From NCBI GenBank assembly GCA_003133425.1, contig PKXI01000287.1, positions 1-5,204 on the forward strand: 5,204 bases of DNA, in the 5' to 3' direction. Each line of letters opens with the position of its first letter. Position 1 is the stretch's first letter. Source of the stretch: Acidobacteriaceae bacterium (lineage in GTDB: Bacteria > Acidobacteriota > Terriglobia > Terriglobales > Acidobacteriaceae). The notes below the pieces were generated by a model. That model ran no database searches, had not been told where the DNA came from, and saw only the letters and a program-made list of their open reading frames with translations. This document shows, one piece after another, positions 1-4,877 of the stretch. The translations under genes were made by a program, and so were the position numbers.

Positions 1-57
1 ACGCTGTCATACACGGCGCTACGCTTGCAGTGCTTAGAACTTTGACGACGGGGGCGG
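1..57. other. Short non-coding edge downstream of the Crp/Fnr gene
   Basis: This is the sequence after the stop codon of the minus-strand regulator. I see no terminator hairpin followed by a T-run on either strand and no supportable gene. A minus-strand ATG at 8-10 runs off the window after about three codons, lacks a Shine-Dalgarno sequence, and cannot be evaluated. Confidence 0.4.
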
Positions 58-762
58 TCAGGGTGCGGCAGTTAGCAGTGCGCTGAGGCCGGCCTTGTCT
101 TTCACGACGATCTGGCGGGCGTCTACGTCGAGCAAGCCTTCGGCCTGGAGGCGCATAAGGTTGCGCGAGACGAGTTCGCGCACGGTGCCGAGCTGGCTGG
201 CGAGTTCCTGGTGGCTCACCGGCAGATGAAATTCGATTCCCTGCGGAGTTTGTTTGCCTTCGCTTTCAGCGAGGCGCAGCAACAGGGCGATCAGGCGCTG
301 GCGAATTGTGGTAAAGGAAAGCTCTTCAATGATGCCGACGAGCCTGCGCAGGCGCGCGCCGACGACGGCCAGCATCTTGAGCGCAACTTCGGGATGCTCC
401 ATGCAGAATGCCTGAAAATCCTGCCGCGAGATAAACGCAATCTCCACATCGTCGACGGCCATTGCGGAGGCCGGGTAGCGTCCGCCATCGAAGACCGGGA
501 GCTCGGCTACGGACTCGCCGGCCTGGTTGATGGCCAGCACCTGCTCGCGCCCGTTGACTGAGGTCTTGAAGATGCGCACCTTGCCATGCGCGATAATGTG
601 CAGGCCATGGCAGGGCTCGTCTTCAGAGAAGAGCAACTCACCGGCCGTGAAGTGTTTGCGCACCGTACGCGCTGCAAGCATTTGAAACTCAGCGCGCGAA
701 AGGCTGGAGAGGAGCGCGGTTTGTTCGAGGATGGTTACCAGATCGGGGCGGGGAGGGGGCAT
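58..762 (-). CDS. Crp/Fnr family transcriptional regulator, DNR/NnrR-like
   Basis: A 234-residue regulator of the usual Crp/Fnr length. Residues about 15-125 form the cyclic-nucleotide-binding-type beta barrel (GELLFSEDEP at 41-50, GKVRIFK at 60-66, GESVAE at 82-87). A long dimerisation helix follows at about 123-150 and a Crp-type winged helix-turn-helix at about 155-222. The recognition helix contains E196, S199 and R200, the ExxSR pattern FNR-type proteins use to read TTGA-like half-sites. Seen directly: no N-terminal cysteine cluster, so not an oxygen-sensing [4Fe-4S] FNR, and RYPASA where CRP has its cAMP-binding Arg-Ser. Inference: the effector is not cAMP, and a haem or NO sensor like DNR/NnrR is a reasonable model, supported by the divergent ric gene. 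No in-frame start lies upstream before a stop at 799-801, and the ATG has no Shine-Dalgarno sequence. The family call is safe; the ligand is not known. Confidence 0.9.
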   Translation of the reverse strand: MPPPRPDLVTILEQTALLSSLSRAEFQMLAARTVRKHFTAGELLFSEDEPCHGLHIIAHGKVRIFKTSVNGREQVLAINQAGESVAELPVFDGGRYPASAMAVDDVEIAFISRQDFQAFCMEHPEVALKMLAVVGARLRRLVGIIEELSFTTIRQRLIALLLRLAESEGKQTPQGIEFHLPVSHQELASQLGTVRELVSRNLMRLQAEGLLDVDARQIVVKDKAGLSALLTAAP

Positions 763-817
763 GGGGAAGAGTTTATCGCAAGGCCGTGATGGTTGGCCTC
801 AGATTTGTTTTTGTCTG

Positions 818-833
818 AGTGACTAAAGTCGCT
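818..833. promoter_or_regulatory. Candidate Crp/Fnr-family operator
   Basis: Arms AGTGACT and AGTCGCT flank a two-base centre; six of seven positions pair exactly and one is a G-T wobble. Read as GTGAC-TAAA-GTCGC, this is the five-four-five geometry of Crp/Fnr operators. It lies between a Crp/Fnr gene and its divergent neighbour, which makes autoregulation and control of ric plausible. The half-site is not a canonical TTGAT, so binding is an inference from shape and position. Confidence 0.4.
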
Positions 834-866
834 GTGGCGCATGCGCGTTGGTCTTAAGGTGAATGC

Positions 867-871
867 AGGAG
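867..871 (+). promoter_or_regulatory. Ribosome binding site that sets the ric start
   Basis: AGGAG lies six bases before the ATG at 878. The alternative in-frame ATG at 863 has only an AAGGT two bases upstream, too close to work well. The 878 start also gives an N-terminus matching the Ric/ScdA family. Confidence 0.75.
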
Positions 872-877
872 AAAAAC

Positions 878-1609
878 ATGACAAGCCTCACACAGACCGT
901 TCGCGAGATCGCACTTGAACAACCTCACTCCATCCGCGTCTTCGAGCGGTTTGGCATCGACTATTGCTGCGGCGGGCGCAAGCCGCTGGCAGAAGCGTGC
1001 GTTGAAAAGCAGCTCCCGGTCGATGAGGTGTTGGCAGCGCTTGAATCAGCCTCAAACTCAGCCGCGCCCTTGCCCGTTGACTGGTCGCAGGCCACGCTGG
1101 GAAAACTGATTGACCATATCGTCGCCACGCATCATGTATACGTGAAGAACGAATTGCCGCGGCTGTCAGTGTTGGCACAGAAGGTTGTAAATCGCCACGG
1201 CGATACGCAGGCGCATTTACCGGCAATGCAGAAACTGCTGGCTCTACTCGACGAGGAATTGATTCACCATTTGGGCAAGGAAGAGCACGTGCTGTTTCCG
1301 TACACCGCCAAGCTTGAGGGCGCGCTGATTTCAGGCGGAGCGCATCCGGAGGCGTGCTTCGGGAGCATTGAGAGTCCCATTGCGATGATGACGAGCGAAC
1401 ATGATGCGGCTGGCGCGCTGGTTGCGGAGATTCGCCGGCTGAGTGATAACTACACGACACCCGTTGAAGCATGCCCGACTTATCACGCTTACTATGACGG
1501 GCTGAAGGAATTTGAGCAGGACCTGCACCAGCACATTCACCTGGAGAACAACATCCTGTTCCCGCGGGCGATTGCGATGGAAGCGGCGACGGTTAGGGTT
1601 ACGGCGTAG
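878..1609 (+). CDS. ric: Iron-sulfur cluster repair di-iron protein (Ric/YtfE/ScdA)
   Basis: A 243-residue cytoplasmic protein of the family that restores iron-sulfur clusters and other iron centres damaged by nitric oxide or peroxide. Residues about 5-60 form the ScdA N-terminal domain with its hallmark DYCCGG (C30, C31). Residues about 76-232 form a hemerythrin-like four-helix bundle. Aligned by eye to E. coli YtfE, all six di-iron ligands are present: H86, H131, E135 (in HLGKE), H175 (in SEHDAAG), H219 and E223 (in HIHLENN). YtfE is about 220 residues; the extra length is mainly between the second and third ligands, around 145-165. The start at 878 is chosen over 863 because AGGAG is correctly spaced for it. 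The gene is divergent from a DNR-like regulator, which fits induction by nitrosative stress. It converges with the E2 gene, with 16 bases between stops. The family assignment is firm; the inducing signal is inferred. Confidence 0.95.
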   Translation: MTSLTQTVREIALEQPHSIRVFERFGIDYCCGGRKPLAEACVEKQLPVDEVLAALESASNSAAPLPVDWSQATLGKLIDHIVATHHVYVKNELPRLSVLAQKVVNRHGDTQAHLPAMQKLLALLDEELIHHLGKEEHVLFPYTAKLEGALISGGAHPEACFGSIESPIAMMTSEHDAAGALVAEIRRLSDNYTTPVEACPTYHAYYDGLKEFEQDLHQHIHLENNILFPRAIAMEAATVRVTA

Positions 1610-1625
1610 GCGTCGATCGAATGCG

Positions 1626-3152
1626 CTAGTCGAGCTTGCGGTCCCAGGTTTCGAGGGTCTTCTTGAACTCGAGCATGAATCTGCCGGAGTCGGCGCCGTC
1701 GATGAGGCGGTGGTCGAAGCCCAGGCAGTGCAATTGGACGGAGCGGATTGCGATGGAGTCGTTGCCTTCTGCATCGGTGAGAACGACGGGCTCTTTGCGG
1801 AGGCCGCCGATGGCGAGGATGGCCGACTCGGGCTGGTTGATGATGGGCGTGCCGAACTCGCCGCCGAAGACACCGGCGTTGGTGAGGGTGAATGTGGAGC
1901 CTGAGGTTTCTTCAGGCATGAGCTTCTTGGTGCGGGCTCGGTTGGCGAGGTCGGCGAGGGTACGGGCGAGGTCGACAAAGCTGCGCTGCTCGGCCTGGCG
2001 GATGACGGGCACAATGAGTCCCCACTCAAGGGCTACGGCAATACCGAGATTGATGTTCTGGTGGTATTGGATTGAAGTGCCTTGAAGTGAGGCGTTGACG
2101 ATGGGGAAGCGGCGCAGAGCCTCGATTGCGGCGGTGGCGATAAAGGGCATGTAAGTTAGGTTGAAGCCGTTGCGCTGCTGGAAGGCGGCCTTCTCGCGCT
2201 CGCGGAGACGGACGATGCGGGTCATGTCCACCTTGTAGACGGTGTGGACGTGCGGGCTGGTGCGGACGCTGTCGACCATGCGCTGGGCAATGATGGCGCG
2301 CATTTTGGTCATGGGGACCAGGTCGCCCGAGAGCGGCGGAGGGGCTGCGGCAGCGGCGCGCGAGCTTCCCGGGCCATGATGGCTCAGATGGCGAAGCACG
2401 TCGTCCTTCGTGATGCGGCCATCCGACCCGCTGCCCGCTATCTGGTTCAGATCGAGGCTGTTGTCCTTCGCGATGCGCCGCACCAAAGGCGACGAACGGG
2501 CTTTCCGGCCGTCGTTGCCCGTGACTGGCGCGGCAGCAACCAAAGCCGCTTTTGCTGGCGCTGCAACCGCGGCTGCTTTTGCTGCCTTCGCACCGGCGGC
2601 AGGTGCCGAAGCCGGGCCGCCAATCACCGCGACCACCGTATTGATTTCGACCGTGGCGCCTTCAAGAACACGAATTTCGGTGAGCAGCCCGGCGACGGGA
2701 GCGGGTATCTCTGCGTCCACCTTGTCAGTTGAGATTTCAAAAAGCGGTTCGTCCTTTTCGACCTTTTCGCCGACCTTCTTGAGCCATTTGGTGATGGTGC
2801 CTTCAACGATGGACTCGCCCATCTGGGGCATCACCACATCTGTTCCGCCTGCCACCTGCGACACCTGCGGCGAGGCCGACTTGGCCGCCGACGCCGAGGC
2901 CTCCGATTGAACCGCTGCCCCGCCGATCACTGCAACCACCGTGTTGATGCCGACCGTGGCTCCCTCAAGCACCTTGATCTCGCTCAGCACGCCGGCCACG
3001 GGCGAAGGAATCTCCGCGTCCACCTTGTCGGTGGAGATTTCGAAGAGCGGCTCGTCCTTCTCGACGCGGTCGCCTGCCTTCTTGAGCCATTTGGTAATGG
3101 TGCCCTCAATGATCGACTCGCCCATCTGGGGCATGATTACGTCGGTTGGCAT
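1626..3152 (-). CDS. Dihydrolipoamide acyltransferase, E2 of a 2-oxo acid dehydrogenase complex (SucB/DlaT-like, two lipoyl domains)
   Basis: A 508-residue E2 core enzyme. It takes an acyl group from the E1 component on swinging lipoyl arms and transfers it to coenzyme A, while E3 reoxidises the lipoamide. Domains in order: lipoyl 1 (about 2-78, lipoylated K43 in STDKVDAE); a short Ala/Ser linker; lipoyl 2 (about 105-179, K144 in the same motif); an Ala/Pro/Lys-rich flexible linker (about 180-215); the peripheral E1/E3-binding domain (about 217-256); and the catalytic acyltransferase domain (about 277-505). The catalytic H481xxxDG motif is intact (DHRLIDGAD), as is the FGTPIINQPESAIL stretch. 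Two lipoyl domains and the core sequence resemble actinobacterial DlaT/SucB proteins. Motifs do not settle whether the substrate is 2-oxoglutarate, pyruvate or branched-chain oxo acids, and no E1 or E3 gene is in the window. The start has an AAGGA/GGAG-rich ribosome site at 3156-3166. lipB, whose product modifies such domains, lies upstream in the same direction. Confidence 0.95.
   Translation of the reverse strand: MPTDVIMPQMGESIIEGTITKWLKKAGDRVEKDEPLFEISTDKVDAEIPSPVAGVLSEIKVLEGATVGINTVVAVIGGAAVQSEASASAAKSASPQVSQVAGGTDVVMPQMGESIVEGTITKWLKKVGEKVEKDEPLFEISTDKVDAEIPAPVAGLLTEIRVLEGATVEINTVVAVIGGPASAPAAGAKAAKAAAVAAPAKAALVAAAPVTGNDGRKARSSPLVRRIAKDNSLDLNQIAGSGSDGRITKDDVLRHLSHHGPGSSRAAAAAPPPLSGDLVPMTKMRAIIAQRMVDSVRTSPHVHTVYKVDMTRIVRLREREKAAFQQRNGFNLTYMPFIATAAIEALRRFPIVNASLQGTSIQYHQNINLGIAVALEWGLIVPVIRQAEQRSFVDLARTLADLANRARTKKLMPEETSGSTFTLTNAGVFGGEFGTPIINQPESAILAIGGLRKEPVVLTDAEGNDSIAIRSVQLHCLGFDHRLIDGADSGRFMLEFKKTLETWDRKLD
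2616..2840 (-). repeat. Second copy of the tandem lipoyl-domain repeat in E2
   Basis: Codes for residues 105-179 of E2. By direct comparison it matches residues 4-78 at 65 of 75 positions, and all ten changes but one (Gly to Glu) are conservative. The DNA copies differ at many synonymous third positions, so the duplication is old and kept by selection on the protein. The lipoylated lysine is K144. Confidence 0.9.
2919..3143 (-). repeat. First copy of the tandem lipoyl-domain repeat in E2
   Basis: Codes for residues 4-78 of E2, partner of the copy at 2616-2840, with the lipoylated lysine at K43. A 26-residue Ala/Ser-rich linker separates the two domains. Confidence 0.9.
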
Positions 3153-3187
3153 GAATCCTTCTCTCCGCGCTTCAGAATGCTTTTGCG

Positions 3188-3208
3188 GGCAGTTCCTGCC
3201 GGATTATA
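3188..3208 (-). promoter_or_regulatory. Candidate promoter -10 box of the E2 gene with a stem-loop at the expected transcript start
   Basis: On the minus strand, 3208-3203 reads TATAAT, a perfect sigma-70 -10 box, about 50 bases upstream of the E2 start codon. Transcription would begin near 3196, giving a leader of roughly 44 bases. No good -35 hexamer is seen at 16-18 bases spacing (17 gives CCACCG), so an activator or a weak -35 is likely. Directly downstream, GGCAG and CTGCC (3188-3192, 3196-3200) could form a five-base-pair stem at the very 5' end of the transcript. Confidence 0.5.
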
Positions 3209-3222
3209 AATCGCTGAACATG

Positions 3223-3245
3223 CGCCGGTGGAACAAGAACCGGCG
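3223..3245. promoter_or_regulatory. Inverted repeat over the -35 region of the E2 promoter
   Basis: CGCCGGT at 3223-3229 and ACCGGCG at 3239-3245 are perfect seven-base arms separated by nine bases. The left arm overlaps the place where a -35 element for the TATAAT at 3203-3208 would fall. On neither strand is it followed by a T-run, so it does not look like an intrinsic terminator. A regulator binding site is the most natural reading, but the binder is unknown. Confidence 0.35.
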
Positions 3246-3257
3246 GTCGAGCCGAAA

Positions 3258-3272
3258 CAGGCAGTGTGCCTG
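3258..3272 (-). terminator. Weak candidate terminator hairpin after lipB
   Basis: On the minus strand CAGGCA, CAC, TGCCTG forms a perfect six-base-pair stem with a three-base loop, followed by TTTC. It lies about 64 bases past the lipB stop. The T-run is too short for a confident intrinsic terminator, so transcription may continue into E2. Confidence 0.25.
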
Positions 3273-3280
3273 AGGTCTGG

Positions 3281-3294
3281 TCCGCCGCGGCGGA
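3281..3294. repeat. 14-base perfect palindrome in the lipB-E2 spacer
   Basis: TCCGCCGCGGCGGA reads the same on both strands. It lies 42 bases past the lipB stop and about 70 bases upstream of the E2 -10 box. It could be an operator or a chance GC-rich palindrome; nothing in the sequence decides. Confidence 0.35.
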
Positions 3295-3335
3295 TGAGCC
3301 CTGGGAAGCTATTGACTGCATAGCGAATTGGATAC

Positions 3336-4235
3336 TCAGGCCTGGACGGGACGTTCCTTTGTTTGCAGGAGACGTTCAACCTCGTGCGGAACCTGCAGCG
3401 GTGTGTCTTGAGCGGGAAAGCTGGGCGGATTCGTGGGGGCAGCCTCCGCCTGGGTGCGGAGCGCGTCCAAACTCTCGACCGCCAGCACCTGCTCGCCGAA
3501 GACGAGGCCGAACTGACGGGCCGCCTGGTGGGCTACGGACTCAAGGCTGGGCAATGCTTCATTTGGGTCCGCGGGTGACAGCGAGCCCGCAAGGGGCTGA
3601 ATCTCGTTTTTCAAGCTGGTGACCGGCCGGTCGGTGATGCCGCAGGGATTGATGAGCGCAAAGTCACGTAGATCGGTAGTGACGTTGAAGGCGAATCCGT
3701 GCGACGTGATGCCGCGGGAAACATGAATCCCGATAGCGCCGATCTTCCGACCTGCAAGCGGCTCGCTCTGTGCACAACTCTCGTCCGAGGAGCTGCCGTC
3801 CGGAGGGCGAAGGCCGCACCACACTCCGGTTAGCCCGCAGATGCGCCCAGCCGGAACGCCAAACACTCCGCAGACCCTGATCAGCGCCTCCTCCATTAGA
3901 CGCACGAAGTCCACCGGCCCCAGTCGCCCGCCCTTCGGGTTCCGCAGGCTGCGCAGATCGAAGATGGGGTAACCCACAAGTTGGCCGGGGCCGTGATAGG
4001 TTACATCGCCGCCGCGGTTGATTTCATGCAGCGTGACGCCTCGGCTGGCCAGCAGCTCGCCCGAAGCTAAGATGTTGGCACGGTTGGCGTTGCGTCCCAG
4101 CGTCAACACTGGCGGATGCTCGAGGAGTAGCAGCACATTCTCCACGCGGCCTTTTAAACGAAGCTCCGCAATCTCCGCCTGCAGGCGCAGGCCCTCGTCG
4201 TATCCCACGCGCCCAAGATAGAGGTACTCAATCAT
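3336..4235 (-). CDS. lipB: Octanoyltransferase LipB (lipoyl(octanoyl) transferase)
   Basis: Moves the octanoyl group from octanoyl-acyl carrier protein to the lysine of lipoyl domains in E2 and GcvH proteins; LipA then inserts sulfur to give lipoate. At 299 residues it is much longer than the E. coli enzyme (213). Conserved blocks: LEHPPVLTLGRNA (38-50), RGGDVTYHGPGQLVGYP (74-90), TGVW (136-139), RKIGAIGIHVSRG (163-175) and INPCG (195-199). The catalytic pair is K164 and C198, equivalent to E. coli K135 and C169. Two oddities: about 20 extra residues, rich in Ser, Pro and acidic residues, between TGVW and the catalytic lysine block (about 141-160), and a Pro/Ala/Gln-rich tail after about 252 with no recognisable domain. 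The start at 4235 is chosen because family similarity begins at IEYLYLGRV and an AAGAG lies five bases upstream; an in-frame ATG at 4295 would add 20 unconserved residues. The E2 gene, a probable substrate, lies 183 bases downstream in the same direction. Confidence 0.95.
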   Translation of the reverse strand: MIEYLYLGRVGYDEGLRLQAEIAELRLKGRVENVLLLLEHPPVLTLGRNANRANILASGELLASRGVTLHEINRGGDVTYHGPGQLVGYPIFDLRSLRNPKGGRLGPVDFVRLMEEALIRVCGVFGVPAGRICGLTGVWCGLRPPDGSSSDESCAQSEPLAGRKIGAIGIHVSRGITSHGFAFNVTTDLRDFALINPCGITDRPVTSLKNEIQPLAGSLSPADPNEALPSLESVAHQAARQFGLVFGEQVLAVESLDALRTQAEAAPTNPPSFPAQDTPLQVPHEVERLLQTKERPVQA

Positions 4236-4267
4236 CGTTGCTCTTGATTGTAGCGACCGGGAGTTCG

Positions 4268-4289
4268 ACTGGGCTGTTTGGCGCCCAGT
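4268..4289. repeat. Hairpin between the DoxX-like gene and lipB
   Basis: ACTGGGC (4268-4274) and GCCCAGT (4283-4289) are perfect seven-base arms around an eight-base loop, nine bases past the stop of the DoxX-like gene. No T-run follows on the minus strand, so it is not a standard intrinsic terminator. It could be an mRNA-end or processing hairpin, or a pause site. Confidence 0.4.
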
Positions 4290-4298
4290 TCCCAATCT

Positions 4299-4682
4299 TC
4301 AGTCGGACACGCGTTTCTGGAAGAGTCCCACAAAGGCGGTGCGGACCCGATACGCGACCAGAAACCAGAGTATGACCACCAAAGCCGCTACGGGCAGACC
4401 ACTGGGAGCCATCAGGATATGCACAAGGCAGATGTTGACGATCACCGGAGCCAGCAGGGCCAGGGCAAGCGGCACATATCGATTGATGAGCAGCAGAATC
4501 GCGGGAACGACCTGGAACAAGCCCACCGCATAGATGTAGTGCGAGGCAAACAGCGCACCTGAAAACTGCCCCATGGTCCCGGTGGGCATTGGAGCGTGCA
4601 GGAAATTCAAGAACAGGTTGGACCCGAAGAACAGGAAGATCAGTCCCAGCAAAAGCCGGGCAACGAGCGAAACAAATTTCAT
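4299..4682 (-). CDS. DoxX-like small integral membrane protein
   Basis: A 127-residue hydrophobic protein with four predicted membrane helices at about 5-24, 43-65, 69-92 and 97-114, and a short basic C-terminus (YRVRTAF...FQKRVSD). Length, helix count and the first-helix pattern RLLLGLIFLFFGSNLFLNF match the DoxX/DUF4870-like group of small membrane proteins. Those are often linked to redox or stress functions, but most have no demonstrated activity. The start at 4682 is fixed by AAGGAG (4689-4694) six bases upstream; the open frame continues to 4775, but those 31 residues look non-coding. It is followed by lipB on the same strand with 63 bases between, so co-transcription is possible, and it is divergent from rnpB. 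No catalytic residues are recognisable. The family call is fairly good; function is unknown. Confidence 0.8.
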   Translation of the reverse strand: MKFVSLVARLLLGLIFLFFGSNLFLNFLHAPMPTGTMGQFSGALFASHYIYAVGLFQVVPAILLLINRYVPLALALLAPVIVNICLVHILMAPSGLPVAALVVILWFLVAYRVRTAFVGLFQKRVSD

Positions 4683-4876
4683 TGAGGTCTCCTTGAAATG
4701 AGGTGAGGTCTGGGGGACTCGTTCAAGGGAGCCCGGCGAGAAGGCCCTGCGGCAGGTGATAAGATCCCTCCGCAATTAATGGATGGTCGCCCATCGGTCA
4801 TCGATTCAAATGGTTCGAGATCGCAGTGCGCCACGACACCAGCGGGCAAATGCCCAATCCACGGTACACTAGACCT
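4683..4876. promoter_or_regulatory. Divergent spacer between the DoxX-like gene and rnpB
   Basis: This region must hold the promoters of both genes. It contains the strong ribosome site of the DoxX-like gene at 4689-4694, an inverted repeat GATGG-TCGC-CCATC at 4782-4795, a second GGGCA-AA-TGCCC at 4844-4855, and the candidate rnpB -10 box TACACT at 4865-4870. I see no coding region in it. Confidence 0.5.
4865..4870 (+). promoter_or_regulatory. rnpB: Candidate -10 box of rnpB
   Basis: TACACT matches TATAAT at four of six positions including the key first, second and last bases. It would place the transcript start near 4877, just ahead of the first recognisable RNase P RNA sequence. No good -35 is visible at 16-18 bases spacing. 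Confidence 0.4.
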
Positions 4877-4877
4877 T

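Larger units (their letters stand above)
763..877. promoter_or_regulatory. Divergent regulatory region between the Crp/Fnr gene and ric
   Basis: This 115-base spacer must carry the promoters of both divergent genes. It holds three inverted repeats in a row: CTCAGA at 798-803 with TCTGAG at 814-819, AGTGACT at 818-824 with AGTCGCT at 827-833, and the perfect palindrome GCGCATGCGC at 837-846. No good -35/-10 pair is visible for either gene. A weak minus-strand TAAACT (770-775 on the plus strand) lies just upstream of the regulator's ATG. A regulator divergent from its target commonly controls both genes from the shared spacer. Confidence 0.55.

Noticed and set aside
837..846. Palindromes in the ric spacer as a mobile-element end or attachment site
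   Set aside because: No transposase, integrase, tRNA or paired target duplication lies nearby; regulatory repeats are the simpler reading.
863..877. Upstream ATG at 863 as the ric start (five extra residues)
   Set aside because: Its only purine-rich stretch is two bases away, while AGGAG is correctly spaced for the ATG at 878 and the family N-terminus fits 878.
1331..2029. A 232-codon minus-strand frame and plus-strand frames across the E2 gene
   Set aside because: They are out-of-frame shadows of ric and E2: low-complexity Ser/Pro/Arg translations with no domain.
3266..3622. Plus-strand open frame at the lipB 3' end
   Set aside because: Antisense to lipB, with a Gly/Arg/Pro-rich translation typical of GC-rich shadow frames and no ribosome site.
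4247..4252. Minus-strand TACAAT as a lipB promoter
   Set aside because: It would start transcription inside the lipB ribosome site and has no -35 partner.
4268..4289. Hairpin after the DoxX-like gene as a rho-independent terminator
   Set aside because: No T-run follows the stem on the minus strand; it is kept only as an inverted repeat.
4236..4295. Longer LipB start at 4295
   Set aside because: The extra 20 residues are not LipB-like, would overlap the hairpin at 4268-4289, and similarity starts at residue 2 of the 4235 start.
4683..4775. Longer start for the DoxX-like protein at 4775
   Set aside because: The added 31 residues are polar and unlike a DoxX N-terminus, and a strong AAGGAG six bases before 4682 marks the real start.
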